Positions 45,148 to 57,987 are shown, counted from the stretch's first letter. The stretch is 64,000 nucleotides of DNA from an uncultured Flavobacteriaceae bacterium (GCA_943788095.1 CALSOZ010000007.1:62001-126000); one strand, 5' to 3'. Notes: a model not told the origin generated them from the letters alone. Numbers and translations are program-made.

Positions 45148-45603
45148 ATGAAAAAAGCAATTTTCCCAGGATCCTTTGACCCAATTACATTAGGGCATGT
45201 CGACATTATCAACAGAGGGGTCACCTTATTTGATGAAGTCATTATAGCGATTGGCGAAAATTCTTCTAAAAACTATATGTTTACACTCGACGAACGTAAA
45301 CAATTTATAGAAAATACATTTAAAGACAATCCAAAAGTGACGGTCATGACTTATAGTGGATTAACCATCGATTTTTGTAAAGAGATTGGCATTAATTTTA
45401 TTTTAAGAGGGTTAAGAAATCCTGCCGATTTTGAATTTGAAAAAGCCATTGCGCAAACCAATAGACATTTATCCACCTTAGAAACCGTATTTTTACTAAC
45501 GTCCACACAGACTTCATTTATCTCCTCCTCTATCGTTAGAGAAATCATTCGCTACGAAGGCGATTACAAAAAATTAGTCCCCAACTCAGTACGCGTTCAA
45601 TAA
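45148..45603 (+). CDS. coaD: Phosphopantetheine adenylyltransferase
   Basis: A 151-residue enzyme of coenzyme A synthesis. The nucleotidyltransferase motif AIFPGSFDPITLGHVDIINRG is at the start, followed by TYSGLTIDF, ILRGLRNPADFEFE (about 87-100) and the ISSSIVREI motif (about 127-136). Intact, unlike ddl 9 bp upstream with which it is probably co-transcribed. Confidence 0.95.
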   Translation: MKKAIFPGSFDPITLGHVDIINRGVTLFDEVIIAIGENSSKNYMFTLDERKQFIENTFKDNPKVTVMTYSGLTIDFCKEIGINFILRGLRNPADFEFEKAIAQTNRHLSTLETVFLLTSTQTSFISSSIVREIIRYEGDYKKLVPNSVRVQ

Positions 45604-45605
45604 AC

Positions 45606-47228
45606 CTAAAGTTTATATTCTGCAAGTCCTTTCGAAAAAGCTTCTGGATTTTCGGCCAGATGATACCGTGGATCATCAATTGCTTCTAAAATCACATCTT
45701 TAAATATTGGACTCGACTTATGCAATAAAACCTTACAGTCTTCACTGAGGTGTTTTAGATGGATTGCTTTCCCTTCGTCTTTATATTTTGTTACAAGATT
45801 AAAAATCGCTTCGATCGCAGAATGGTCACTTATTCGTGATTCTACAAAATCAATTTCAATAGATTCAGGATCGTTTTTAACATCAAACTTATCATTAAAA
45901 GCCTTTATACTACCGAAGAATAATGGGCCCCATATTTCGTACACTTTGGTGCCATCGTCTTTGATGCGCTTTCGAGCACGAATACGCTTCGCATTTTCCC
46001 AAGAAAACACCAGTGCACTGACGATCACACCGGAAATAACAGCAATTGCCAGATCAAAAAAGACCGTCATCGATGAAACCAATATCAACACAAACACATC
46101 TGTTTTAGGGATTTTATTGATAATTCTAAAACTCGACCATGCAAACGTTCCAATGACCACCATAAACATCACGCCTACCAATGCAGCAATCGGTACTTGT
46201 TCGATAAGCCCTGAAGCAAATAAAATAAATGCTAAAAGCGCTAAGGCTGCGACAATTCCTGAAAGACGGCCTCTACCGCCTCCTTTAATATTAATAATCG
46301 ATTGACCAATCATTGCACATCCACCCATCCCACCAAACAGTCCGGTGACAATGTTTGCACCCCCTTGAGCCATACATTCTCTGTTTGAATTTCCTCGAGT
46401 TTCGGTGAGTTCATCAATTAAATTAAGGGTCATTAAAGATTCTATCAGTCCAATCGCTGCAAGAATTAATGCATAGGGCCCTATAAATTTTAAGGTTTCA
46501 AAACTAAGAGGGATTTTTTCAAAAATAGCCCATTGCGGAAGTGGTAATCCACCTTTGAGGCCGTCGCCTCCACCATCTCTGATAAAGCTTCCAACCGTGG
46601 CAACCTCTAAATCTCCAAAAATAACAATGGCAGAAACCACCAAAATAGCCACCAATGCTTCTGGTAATTTTTTAGTAATCTGTGGAAGTCCAAACATAAT
46701 AGCAATTGTTAAGCCAACTAAGCCAATCATGGTCCATAATGAGGTCCCTTGCATCCATACCATCTCGCCATTTTCGGACGTCATGAACATACTTAATTGA
46801 GATAGGAAAATAACTATAGCTAATCCATTTACAAACCCCATCATGACAGGATGCGGAATCAAACGCACAAATTTACCAAGTTTAAAAACACCTGCTAAGA
46901 CCTGAATCACTCCCATTAAAATAACCGTCATAAAGAGATAATAAAGTCCTAATTCATCACCCTCTGCTCCCATTGCATTTCCACGCGCAACAAGACTGAC
47001 CATCACTACTGCTAAAGCCCCCGTAGCGCCACTAATCATGCCTGGACGACCTCCAAAAATAGAAGTGATTAACCCAATCATAAAGGCGGCATACAACCCT
47101 ACTAAAGGATCAACGCCTGCGACAAAAGCAAATGCAACCGCCTCTGGCACTAAGGCCAATGCGACTGTGAGTCCACTTAAAATATCATTTTTTACATTAC
47201 TAGAACGCTTGCTTATAAACTCCATCAT
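45606..47228 (-). CDS. SulP-family anion transporter with STAS domain (second copy)
   Basis: A 540-residue SulP protein unlike the one at 35491 in detail. The N-terminal SSNVKNDILSGLTVALALVPEAVAFAFVAGVDPLVGLYAAFM, GMISGATGALAVVM and NIVTGLFGGMGGCAMIGQSIINIKGGGRGRLSG are characteristic; ten or more helices precede a C-terminal STAS domain (about 440-520). The substrate may be sulfate or bicarbonate. Start is ATG ATG at 47226-47228. A promoter with TTG and TATTTTTG boxes lies 20-50 bp upstream. It is divergent from the NUDIX-side region and converges with coaD with a 2-bp gap. Confidence 0.9.
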   Translation of the reverse strand: MMEFISKRSSNVKNDILSGLTVALALVPEAVAFAFVAGVDPLVGLYAAFMIGLITSIFGGRPGMISGATGALAVVMVSLVARGNAMGAEGDELGLYYLFMTVILMGVIQVLAGVFKLGKFVRLIPHPVMMGFVNGLAIVIFLSQLSMFMTSENGEMVWMQGTSLWTMIGLVGLTIAIMFGLPQITKKLPEALVAILVVSAIVIFGDLEVATVGSFIRDGGGDGLKGGLPLPQWAIFEKIPLSFETLKFIGPYALILAAIGLIESLMTLNLIDELTETRGNSNRECMAQGGANIVTGLFGGMGGCAMIGQSIINIKGGGRGRLSGIVAALALLAFILFASGLIEQVPIAALVGVMFMVVIGTFAWSSFRIINKIPKTDVFVLILVSSMTVFFDLAIAVISGVIVSALVFSWENAKRIRARKRIKDDGTKVYEIWGPLFFGSIKAFNDKFDVKNDPESIEIDFVESRISDHSAIEAIFNLVTKYKDEGKAIHLKHLSEDCKVLLHKSSPIFKDVILEAIDDPRYHLAENPEAFSKGLAEYKL

Positions 47229-47248
47229 TTTGTTTCAATTTTGCAGGG

Positions 47249-47278
47249 CAAAAATAAACTTATTGAGAGCGATAGCAA
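47249..47278 (-). promoter_or_regulatory. Promoter of the second SulP gene
   Basis: On the minus strand TTG (47276-47278) and TATTTTTG (47249-47256) are 19 bp apart, matching the Bacteroidetes consensus. It lies about 20 bp before the start codon, so the 5' leader would be short. Confidence 0.6.
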
Positions 47279-47331
47279 CTGTAAATTGATTTTATTTGAA
47301 GATAAATATAAAAACCAGGTTTGTACGTCTG

Positions 47332-47913
47332 TCAAATAAGAAGTTTAATATTCGCATAGGAATTATCTAAAACTTTTTGAAGTTTACTTTCGGGGATCCA
47401 CTTTACTTTTGTGATGCCTTCTTTTTCTTGAGGAATTAGTTTTCCATCGTATTCTGAATACATCTGAAACCAATAGGTCATCTTAATGTAGTTGCGGTCA
47501 TTTCTTTTGAATATATGATAAGTAATTTCTAAGGGTTTTGTAATCGAAAGTCCCGAAATTCCAGTTTCTTCTTCAACTTCTCGAAGTGCAGTTTGATTGA
47601 TTGTTTCCTTTGATTCAGCTTTCCCTTTGGGAAGGTCCCATTTTCCATTTCTAAAAATAAATAAAATAGCTCCTTTTGGATTATATACCTTTCCACCTCC
47701 TGCAATCACATTTGGCAATAATGATAAAAATTTTTTAAGAAGTACGTCTTTATTTGACCCAATAAGATGTACAGCGTCGTATTTATCTTTTTTAAGCTTT
47801 GAAAGCACTTTGTTAATATCAACAGAATCTATCAAAAAATTCTTGAAATTTGTTTCAGTTTCTACCTTGGTCGTTAAGATTATTGGTTTATTACCAACAA
47901 ATATTTTATACAT
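47332..47913 (-). CDS. NUDIX hydrolase with N-terminal extension
   Basis: A 193-residue protein. The NUDIX box GKAESKETINQTALREVEEETGI (positions about 116-138) has all expected residues: G, five residues, E, seven residues, REVEEETG. Around 70 residues precede the fold and have no recognised domain. Family members cleave nucleoside diphosphates linked to another group; the substrate here is unknown. It is divergent from pyrE, a common neighbour in flavobacteria. Confidence 0.9.
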   Translation of the reverse strand: MYKIFVGNKPIILTTKVETETNFKNFLIDSVDINKVLSKLKKDKYDAVHLIGSNKDVLLKKFLSLLPNVIAGGGKVYNPKGAILFIFRNGKWDLPKGKAESKETINQTALREVEEETGISGLSITKPLEITYHIFKRNDRNYIKMTYWFQMYSEYDGKLIPQEKEGITKVKWIPESKLQKVLDNSYANIKLLI

Positions 47914-47972
47914 TGTTAATTAAAAACAAATTAATAGAAAGTAAAAGTAGTATTTTTTACTAATTTTGAGCC

Positions 47973-48633
47973 ATGATTTTCAACAAAAGTACCGCCAAAA
48001 AAACAGCAGAAGTATTACTTCAAATAAATGCCATTAAATTAAACCCACAAACGCCCTTCACTTGGGCTTCAGGATGGAAGTCTCCCATCTATTGCGACAA
48101 CCGTATTGTGTTATCGTTTCCACATTGTTAGAAATTATATTAAGGACGAAATTGCCAAAAACATAGAATTAGAGTTTGGCAAGCCCGATGTGATTGCAGG
48201 CGTTGCAACTGGTGCGATTGGAATCGGTGCTTTAGTCGCTGAAGTTCTTGGACTTCCATTTGTATATGTTCGCCCAGAAGCCAAAAAACATGGCCGTCAA
48301 AATCAAATTGAAGGGTATATTCAAAAAGGTCAAAATGTGGTGGTTGTAGAAGATTTGATCAGCACAGGCAACAGTAGTTTAGTGGCTGTGGATGCTTTAA
48401 AAGCTGCCGAAGTGAATGTTAAAGGTATGGTTGCTATTTTTAGCTATGGCTTTGACATCTCAAAAGAAAATTTTAAAAAACATAACGTCTCTCTTTTTAC
48501 ACTTAGTAACTACGAAAGCCTGATAGAACAAGCGTTAGATACCGACTTCATAAATCAAAATGAAGCAGCTGTCTCTTATCCAAATGGAATTCAAATCCTT
48601 CGGAATGGACCGGCAAATAAATTTAGATTATGA
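47973..48633 (+). CDS. pyrE: Orotate phosphoribosyltransferase, frameshifted
   Basis: The gene makes OMP from orotate and PRPP. From the ATG at 47973 the protein reads [33 protein letters not shown] and VLSFPH, then stops at TAG because of one extra T at about 48126 (CATTGTT where CATGTT fits). From there another frame continues [11 protein letters not shown], the PRPP loop [13 protein letters not shown] (about 124-136) and the normal C-terminus to 48633. Length 661 bp, one more than a multiple of three. Its stop overlaps the start of the next gene (ATGA). Confidence 0.9.
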
Positions 48634-49044
48634 AACTAGAATCAACTAAAGTAAGTATTGATAAATCGGCACAAGAAGTGTTTGATTTTTTGACAGACTC
48701 TTGAAAACTTTAAACCACTGATGCCCGAAAACACTAGCAAGTTTGAGACTCTATGGATGATCCGAAGACCTTTTTATTTGCCTTGAGTGGAATGCCCGAA
48801 ATAATGTTGAAGAAAAAATATTTGGAAAGCCCTAATCTCATTGTGCTGGGAGCTAGTGGAGGCAAATTAGACTTTTCTTTAACAGCAAACATAAGAAAAC
48901 ATTTCTGAAAACAAAAGCGAGATTTATTTAAAGTTTGAAGGAGACTTTAACCCGATGATGGCAATGATGATTAAAGGACCAATATCTAAATTCATTGAAA
49001 CTTTAGCTCTAAACATCCCGCTAAAAATTGTAACTAATATATAA
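48630..49044 (+). CDS. SRPBCC-family protein, multiply frameshifted
   Basis: Reading across frames gives [23 protein letters not shown], then ENFKPLMPENTSKFE, LFALSGMPEIMLKKK, GGKLDFSLTANI, then SEIYLKFEGDFNPMMAMMIKGP and ISKFIETLALNI. This is a typical small SRPBCC (START-like) protein of about 135 residues as found next to pyrE in flavobacteria; ligand unknown. At least three frame changes are needed, near 48702, 48752 and 48895. The strong residue conservation between shifts argues for sequence error over an old pseudogene. It converges with birA, overlapping by about 11 bp. Confidence 0.75.
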
Positions 49045-49764
49045 GCTTTAGTTCTTTCAAATCAAACTCCTTGTTAAAACTTTCCGTCTGAACGCATAAC
49101 TTACCAGAAGCAGAAACCCCTCTTATTATACCTGTAAACAAATTATTAGTTGTGGCCACTGAAAGTTGAATACTTATCTTTGCGAAATAAATAGGATTCG
49201 TATTCACGTCTTAAAGACCCAGCTCCCACTTTCAGAGTACAGTTTAAAATATATTTTAAGCTTTTCAATAATCTTTGTTAATAATTCATTCTTATCAAGA
49301 TCTAATAATATAATATTTTTCAAAGAGCTTACCTTAGTTAATCCCTCAAACTTAAGCTGATTCACATTAAGACCAATCCCAATTACAGAATATTCAATTT
49401 GACTCTGTTTAATCAAATTTTCAATTAATACACCTGATATTTTAAATTCGTCTGACAAAATATCGTTAGGCCACTTTATAGACAATTTGGGAATATTGAA
49501 CGACTCAAGTGCTTTGACAATTGACAATGAAACTAATATATTTAACATAAATTGATTTCTAGGACCCGTAGAGGGATTTATTTTCAAAACACTGAATGTT
49601 AGGTTTTTACCTTATCAGAAACCCATACAGAACCACGCTGGCCTCGGCCATTAGTTTGATTATTTGCTACTACTACTGAAAAGTCCTCCAATGTTCGTTC
49701 AAGCATCAATCGTTTTAAGATAACTGTTCGTAGAGTCTGTAGAATTAAGTTTAATTATTTGCAT
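49034..49764 (-). CDS. birA: Biotin--protein ligase, multiply frameshifted
   Basis: From the ATG at 49764 the protein starts MQIIKLNSTDSTNSYLK; a shift near 49710 leads to LERTLEDFSVVVANNQTNGRGQRGSVWVSDK with the biotin-binding GRGQRG loop; the middle (49204-49587) reads KWPNDILSDEFKISGVLIE and IGIGLNVNQ; further shifts near 49205 and 49155 are needed to reach the C-terminal EYESYLFRKDK and GVSASGKLCVQ to the stop at 49034. BirA attaches biotin to acetyl-CoA carboxylase and is expected to be essential. No DNA-binding domain is present. At least four frameshifts. Confidence 0.82.
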
Positions 49765-49858
49765 AGGAGTCTAAAGGCTTCTAAATTATAATTTTATTAA
49801 GACAATATAACGGGTTTAAAGCCAAAAAATTAATAAATTTGCAAAGCAAAAATATTTT

Positions 49859-50230
49859 ATGACTTCAAATAACACAAGTTCTGATAATTTAATTACTTTC
49901 ACTATAAATGGAATAGAAGATGTCAAAGGACAGAACATAACTATCTTGGATTTACGAGAGATTGAAAATACCGTTTGTGATTATTTCATCATTTGCGATG
50001 GAACCTCAAACACACAGGTAAATGCAATTGTAAACTCGGTACAAAAAAAAGTTAGTAAGAACACTAAAGAAAAACCATGGCACATTGAAGGAAGTGAAAA
50101 TGCAGAATGGGTTCTTATGGATTATGTTGACGTAGTTGTCCATGTTTTCCAAAAACATACTCGTCAGTATTATGATATTGAAAACCTTTGGGGTGATGCT
50201 AAAATTACCGAAATAGAAACTAGTTACTAA
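49859..50230 (+). CDS. rsfS: Ribosome silencing factor RsfS
   Basis: A 123-residue protein of the RsfS/Iojap family. Marks: ITILDLREIENTVCDYFIICDGTSNTQVNAIV (about 27-58) and EGSENAEWVLMDYVDVVVHVFQKHTRQYYDIENLWGDA (about 77-114). It binds ribosomal protein L14 and blocks subunit joining when nutrients are low. Intact, although the genes on both sides are frameshifted; it precedes ftsH by 10 bp. Confidence 0.94.
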   Translation: MTSNNTSSDNLITFTINGIEDVKGQNITILDLREIENTVCDYFIICDGTSNTQVNAIVNSVQKKVSKNTKEKPWHIEGSENAEWVLMDYVDVVVHVFQKHTRQYYDIENLWGDAKITEIETSY

Positions 50231-50240
50231 ATAAAAACCC

Positions 50241-52278
<2,038 letters not shown>

Positions 52279-52362
52279 TCCTACAATAGAACTTTTATTA
52301 TATCTTTATTTTTGTATATTTGAATCCTAGTGTAAGCAAATTCCTTATACTACTGATAAAAA

Positions 52363-53004
52363 ATGAGTGTATTTCGTAAAATATTTGGGTCAAACTACTG
52401 GCACTTCTAAGTATGAGCCTGACGAAAAGAAGATCAGCAGCAAGATTTTTGCCTGACTGCTAGATTCTCCCATAGACGAAACCTTCACAATTAACTTCAA
52501 CAACAATGGCGGTAAGTTTCTTGTATTGCGAGACCAGCTCCTGAAATTACAAGACTAATTTATTTCAAGACATCATTGAAGAAAACAGTTGGACCCATAA
52601 AACAGCACTCATCCTCAACCCTGCACATCAGAAGATAAATTTGAGCTGGTTTGATTTTAAATTCTACAAAAAAAACAGACGAAGCTGATTTTTTATTCAC
52701 AACCTGTGAGTATCCCTTAATCGCCAGCGATGGATCGTTCCTTAATTTCCTCCAATCAAATCGCTGAGAAAAAAGTTAGTCTGAACTGCCCGAAGATTTT
52801 GTTGTCTTTGCTACCACGAGTCAATTCGTAGACGACCATCAGCGACTGGTCTTCAGGGTATAAAAGCTCAAGAGCAAAACTAAATATCCCAACTCAAATA
52901 TCACTACGATCAAGCACTTCAAAGCAATTGAGGAGACTAATGACTTCCTAAGCTACGGAAGTAGCTCAAAAAACCTATATTTGCTTCTTTTAGAAGACCT
53001 ATAA
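52363..53004 (+). CDS. LUD-domain (LutC/YkgG-like) protein, heavily frameshifted
   Basis: Assembling frames gives MSVFRKIFG at the start, IDETFTINFNNNGGKF, HKTALILNP, FLFTTCEYPLIASDG, SSNQIAEKKVS, LPEDFVVFATTSQFVDD and the end SYGSSSKNLYLLLLEDL (stop at 53002-53004). This is the LUD-type protein that follows ftsH in flavobacteria; LUD proteins take part in lactate use in other bacteria, but the role here is unclear. At least six frame changes are needed; one again lies at CTTA (52741-52744). cdsA starts 6 bp after it. Confidence 0.7.
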
Positions 53005-53010
53005 AAAGTA

Positions 53011-53832
53011 GTGAAAGAATTAACCAAAAGAACGTTATCAGGAATATTGTTTGTAATTTTATTAATTACATGCATACAGCATAAATTTGCTTTTATTGTT
53101 TTATTTTACGTTTTCGGAATCGTGTGTTTAACAGAATTTAATAGGCTTATTAAACAAAAAAGCTCTATAAGCTATCTTATTTTTTCAGTTGTTTTCCTGT
53201 CGTTTGCTCTTTGCGAACTCCTACTTAATAACCCAAGGATTGTCAACCAAACATCCCAAATATTTCATGTATTAAGTATTTTTGTAACTCTATTCTTGAT
53301 TAGAGATTTATTTTCACCTAAAGAGTTACCCAACCTAATATCAAATCAACTTATCAATACAACCTTCTATATCAGTAGTGGGTTTGTGTTTTTAATTTTA
53401 ATTGCATTTAACTTTGGAGATTATAACCCTCAAATAATTTTAGGTATATTCATACTAATATGGACCAATGACAGCTTTGCCTACTTAATTGGCAAAAGAT
53501 ATGGGAAGCAGAAACTTTTTGAAAGTATATCTCCCAAAAAAACTGTTGAAGGCTTTTTAGGTGGTGTTTTTTTTTCAGCAATTAGCAGTTATTTTATTGC
53601 GCTGATTGCCCCTTCCTTAAGTTTTTCAAATTGGTTAATTATCAGTGTTTTAGTAAGTATATTTGGAACCTTAGGTGATTTAGTAGAATCAAAATACAAA
53701 CGCCAAGCATTAGTTAAAGACAGTGGTAAGATAATGCCAGGCCATGGGGGTATGTTAGATCGTTTAGATAGTGCTATCTTCGCAGCTCCATTCATCTATT
53801 TATTTTTAAGAATATTAAATTATGTTTCATAA
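53011..53832 (+). CDS. cdsA: Phosphatidate cytidylyltransferase
   Basis: A 273-residue membrane enzyme that makes CDP-diacylglycerol. It starts with GTG at 53011 and has about eight hydrophobic segments. The CDS signature is complete: WTNDSFAYLIGKRYGK (about 151-166) and LGDLVESKYKRQALVKDSGKIMPGHGGMLDRLDS (about 219-252). The end overlaps the psd start by 11 bp. Intact, so the frameshift-rich stretch stops just before it. Confidence 0.94.
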   Translation: MKELTKRTLSGILFVILLITCIQHKFAFIVLFYVFGIVCLTEFNRLIKQKSSISYLIFSVVFLSFALCELLLNNPRIVNQTSQIFHVLSIFVTLFLIRDLFSPKELPNLISNQLINTTFYISSGFVFLILIAFNFGDYNPQIILGIFILIWTNDSFAYLIGKRYGKQKLFESISPKKTVEGFLGGVFFSAISSYFIALIAPSLSFSNWLIISVLVSIFGTLGDLVESKYKRQALVKDSGKIMPGHGGMLDRLDSAIFAAPFIYLFLRILNYVS

Positions 53833-54472
53833 AGAAGGTCAAAAAATAATTTTAGGTACTCTCTTTTTCGTTGGAGGAAGTTTCTTAATCTTGGATAATA
53901 CTATTGAATTACAATGGTTATTGAAACTCATTCAGCTATCCTTACTTGGAATACTAGTATTAATCTTACAGTTTTTCAGAAACCCAAAACGTAACACTGA
54001 AAAAAATGATGCGCAGGTAATTTCACCTGTAGACGGAAAGGTTGTAGTAATTGAAGAAGTAGAAGAAACTGAATACTTCAAGGAAAAACGACTTCAGGTA
54101 AGCATTTTTATGTCTCCCTTAAATGTTCATGTAACACGTTACCCAATAAGCGGTTCTGTGCTATTTAGCAAATACCACCCCGGAAAATATTTTGTCGCAT
54201 GGCATCCAAAAGCTAGTACTGAAAATGAACGGACAACCATCGTTCTTGAAAATAAGGTTTACGGAAAAGTATTATACCGCCAAATAGCCGGTGCCCTAGC
54301 GCGACGTATTGTAAATTACGCAAAAGAAGGACAAAAAGTTGAACAGGGAATAGATGCCGGTTTTATAAAATTTGGTTCAAGGGTAGATTTATTCTTACCT
54401 CTTGACACAAAAATAAAAGTAAAGCTAAACCAAAAAGTTAAAGGCGGAGAATGTATAATAGCCGATGTATGA
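53822..54472 (+). CDS. psd: Phosphatidylserine decarboxylase, short form
   Basis: A 216-residue proenzyme of the short PSD type. Residues 10-50 are hydrophobic; PVDGKVVVIEEV, FMSPLNVHVTRYPISG and KYHPGKYFVAWHPKASTENERTT are family marks; the self-cleavage site is the glycine-serine in IKFGSRVDLFLP (about residues 180-181), which yields the pyruvoyl group. It makes phosphatidylethanolamine and follows cdsA, giving a phospholipid unit. Confidence 0.92.
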   Translation: MFHKEGQKIILGTLFFVGGSFLILDNTIELQWLLKLIQLSLLGILVLILQFFRNPKRNTEKNDAQVISPVDGKVVVIEEVEETEYFKEKRLQVSIFMSPLNVHVTRYPISGSVLFSKYHPGKYFVAWHPKASTENERTTIVLENKVYGKVLYRQIAGALARRIVNYAKEGQKVEQGIDAGFIKFGSRVDLFLPLDTKIKVKLNQKVKGGECIIADV

Positions 54473-54473
54473 A

Positions 54474-54740
54474 ATGAATAGTGAAACATTAGATACAAAA
54501 TTTAGAGAAGCTGTTAACAGAATAAATAGCCATGAAGATCCATTTCCTGCGGATACTTTATTAAAACTATATGCTTATTATAAAAAATCAACCAACGACT
54601 ATAACAGACCAAGTAGTGGAAAGGCCATCATTAATGCCTTCAAGACTAATGCACTATTTCAAGTTGAAAATATAACTCAAGACCAGGCTAAACAACGCTA
54701 TATTGACCTAGCTAACAACTATCTACAAAACAAAAAATAA
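54474..54740 (+). CDS. Acyl-CoA-binding protein
   Basis: About 88 residues from the ATG at 54474, 1 bp after psd; an in-frame ATG at 54465 would overlap psd and add three residues. The ACBP four-helix fold is recognised by LDTKFREAVNRINSH, ADTLLKLYAYYKKSTND (about 28-44) and the modified GKAIINAFKTNAL. It binds long-chain acyl-CoA, fitting its place after two phospholipid genes. It ends 2 bp from the convergent valS. Confidence 0.85.
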   Translation: MNSETLDTKFREAVNRINSHEDPFPADTLLKLYAYYKKSTNDYNRPSSGKAIINAFKTNALFQVENITQDQAKQRYIDLANNYLQNKK

Positions 54741-54742
54741 TA

Positions 54743-57375
54743 TTACTTTAGATTAATCAGACTAGCCTTAAGAGTTTCAATTTTGGCCACTGCATCCATT
54801 TCTTTTTTCTTTTCACTTGAAACGACTTGCTCCGGTGCTCCTAGAACAAAGCGTTTGTTAGATAATTTCTTCTGAACTGATTTTAGAAAACCTTCAGTAT
54901 ATTTTAGCTCCTGTTCAATTTTTAAAATTTCTGCATCTATATCAATGGCGTCATTTGCAGGAATAAAATACTCATTAGACTTGACTCTAAATGACAAAGC
55001 ATTATCAACAGGTGATGTGGTATAGGACAAGCTCGTTATGTTTCCCAGCTTAGAGATCAACGAATCAAAATCTTTTGCCTGAGACTCATTATTCAATACC
55101 AATAAATCAATCGGATTTTTGAAAGGAATATTCTTTTCTTTTCTAACTGTTCGAATCCCTGAAACCACTTCAGCTGTAAATTCAAAACTTTCTAAAATAG
55201 AGTGATCGTATGGTTTTATTTCAGGCCAAGAAGCGACAATTAAAGCCTGTCCTGGAGTTCTTTTTTCCAATATTTGCCAAATCTCTTCAGTTAGAAATGG
55301 CATAAAAGGGTGAAGTATTTTTAAATTAGATTCTAAAATACTTACTACAGAGTCATATGTTTTTTTATCAATTGGAGCTTGGTAGGCAGGCTTTACCATT
55401 TCTAATAACCAGGAACAGAAATCATCCCAAATTAATTTATATGTCATCATCAATGCATCACTTAATCGATACTTACTAAAATGATCATTAATCTCATCTA
55501 ATGTTTTCTGGAACTTAGCTTGGTACCAATCTATCGCTGTAGCTGCATAGTCAGGCTGAGTAATCTCAATAACCTCCCAACCTTTGATAAGTCGAAATGC
55601 ATTCCATATTTTATTTCCAAATGCTTTTCCTTGTTGGCATAATGCTTCATCAAACATTAAATCATTTCCAGCCGCTGAACTTAATAACAAACCCACACGA
55701 ACACCATCAGCTCCAAAGTCATCAATAAGCTTAAGAGCATCTGGAGAATTACCAAGGGATTTACTCATTTTGCGACGTTGTTTGTCACGTACAAGGCCTG
55801 TAAAATAAACGTTTGTAAACGGTTTCTGGTCTTTAAATTCATAGCCAGCTACGATCATTCGTGCCACCCAAAAAAATATAATATCTGGACCTGTTACTAA
55901 ATCATTAGTTGGATAGTAATATTTAATATCTTCATTTTCTGGGTTTCTGACTCCGTCAAAAACAGAAATTGGCCATAACCAAGAAGAAAACCAGGTGTCT
56001 AGAACGTCTGTATCTTGAGTTAAGTCACTTATCTGTAACTCTAAATTTTCGGATTTATTTTTAGCCAATTCTAAAGCCCCTTCTATAGAGTCAGACACTA
56101 CAAAGTCGTCTTTTCCATCACCATAATAATAGGCCGGTATCTGTTGACCCCAAAATAATTGTCTGGAGATGTTCCAATCACGAATGTTTTCCATCCAATG
56201 GCGATAGGTATTTTCAAATTTCTTTGGGAATAAATTTATCGATTGTTCTTCTAAAACAGCTTTAATTGCTGGGCTAGCAAGATTTTTCATTTTTAAAAAC
56301 CACTGATCAGAAAGACGCGGCTCTATTACTGCTTTTGTTCGCTCAGAAGTTCCCACTTTATGTAGGTGTTGTTCAGTTTTAGATAGGTAGCCTTTTGAAT
56401 TTAGTTCTTTTGTAATTTCTTTTCGTACCAAAAAGCGATCCTTTCCTTCATAATGCATACCAAAGCTGTTAAGGGTACCGTCTGAATTGAAAATATCAAT
56501 TACTTCTAGATTATGCTTATCTCCTAAAACTTTATCATTTTGATCGTGAGCAGGAGTCACTTTAAGACAACCTGTTCCAAATTCAACATCTACATAGTCA
56601 TCTAAAATGATGGGTATAACACGTCCGCACAACGGAACAATCGCTTTTTTTCCTTTGAGATGGGTATAGCGTTCATCACTAGGATTAATACAAATCGCTG
56701 CATCACCAAGTATAGTTTCTGGACGAGTAGTTGCGATTGTTATTAGTTCATCACTTTCTTGAATCTTATAATTCAAATAATATAAGTTTCCAAGTCGCTC
56801 TTCAAATACAACTTCTTCATCAGAAAGAGTTGTTTGAGCTTGAGGATCCCAATTAACCATCCTGAAACCTCTGTAGATCAAACCTTTTTCAAATAAATTA
56901 ATAAAAACCTTGATTACAGATTCACTCATATCATCATCCAAAGTAAATTTAGTACGATCCCAATCACATGAACAACCAAGTTTTTTTAACTGTTGTAATA
57001 TAACTCCTCCATATTGATCAGTCCAGTCCCAAGCATGTTTCATGAATTCAGCTCTAGATAGATCATTTTTATTTATTCCTAGTTCTTTTAACTTAGCTAC
57101 AACTTTAGCTTCGGTGGCAATCGATGCATGGTCAGTTCCAGGGACCCAACATGCATTTTTTCCTTGTAAGCGTGCACGGCGAACTAAAACATCTTGTATA
57201 GTATTGTTAAGCATATGTCCCATATGTAAAATACCTGTTACATTTGGAGGAGGAATAACAATAGTATAGGGCTCCCTAGAGTCAGGAGTCGAACGGAAAT
57301 AATTATTGGTCATCCAATAGTCATACCACTTGTTTTCGACAGCTGCAATGCATCATATTTGGAAGGAATCGACAT
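54743..57375 (-). CDS. valS: Valyl-tRNA synthetase, 5' frameshift
   Basis: A class I synthetase of about 877 residues. The uninterrupted frame begins at 57313 (MTNNYFRST), but the normal N-terminus (MSIPSKYDA then AVENKWYDYW) is present upstream in another frame starting at 57375. One base is missing near 57349, where GCATTG should be GCAATTG. The HIGH-like HMGH (ILHMGHML), the CP1 editing domain, KMSKS in RRKMSKSLG and the anticodon-binding and coiled-coil C-terminus are complete. TACTTTTG on the minus strand at 57408-57415 looks like the -7 box. Essential, so sequence error is likely. Confidence 0.93.
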
Positions 57376-57524
57376 ACTTTGGAATTAGTTTGTTGATTGT
57401 TAGCTTACAAAAGTACTTATATTTTATTTTCTTTGAGAATTATTAATCGAATTTATATGAGTACATTTTTGCAGTTTGAATAATAAGTGAACTAAATTTA
57501 CTTATTATAACAAATCATTATATC

Positions 57525-57959
57525 ATGAGAAATATTTTTACAGTATTATTAATCTCCATTTTGCAAGCCTCCAGTTTGGGAATACATGCACAAGATAAAG
57601 TCGCTAAAATTGAATTTGAATCGCAAACGATTGATTATGGAACCATTGAAAAAGGATCTGATGGCGTTCGTGTTTTCAAATTTAAAAACACTGGAGATGC
57701 ACCTCTAATTATTTCGGCGGTTAAATCTACATGTGGTTGTACTGTTCCTAAAAAACCAACAGCGCCAATTTTACCAGGTGAAAACGGGGAGATTGAAGTC
57801 AAGTACGACACCAAAAGAGTGAATCCAATTCGAAAAACGATTACCGTTACTTCTAATGCCGATACGCCTACAGTTGCTTTAAAAATTAAAGGAACCGTTA
57901 TTGACTCAAGTACGGCTGCAGTGATTGGAGATAAAGATAAAAGTGTTTTAGAGCAATAA
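57525..57959 (+). CDS. DUF1573 exported protein
   Basis: A 144-residue protein with a signal peptide ending near LGIHAQ (residue 23). The core is a DUF1573 Ig-like domain: IDYGTIEKGSDGVRVFKFKNTGDAPLIISAVKSTCGCTVP (about 36-75) with the conserved CGC, then GENGEIEVKYDTKR and KTITVTSNADTP. Bacteroidetes carry many; function unknown, likely periplasmic. Followed by a hairpin terminator. Confidence 0.88.
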   Translation: MRNIFTVLLISILQASSLGIHAQDKVAKIEFESQTIDYGTIEKGSDGVRVFKFKNTGDAPLIISAVKSTCGCTVPKKPTAPILPGENGEIEVKYDTKRVNPIRKTITVTSNADTPTVALKIKGTVIDSSTAAVIGDKDKSVLEQ

Positions 57960-57987
57960 ACTCAAAACCAAAACCCATTACCAAACG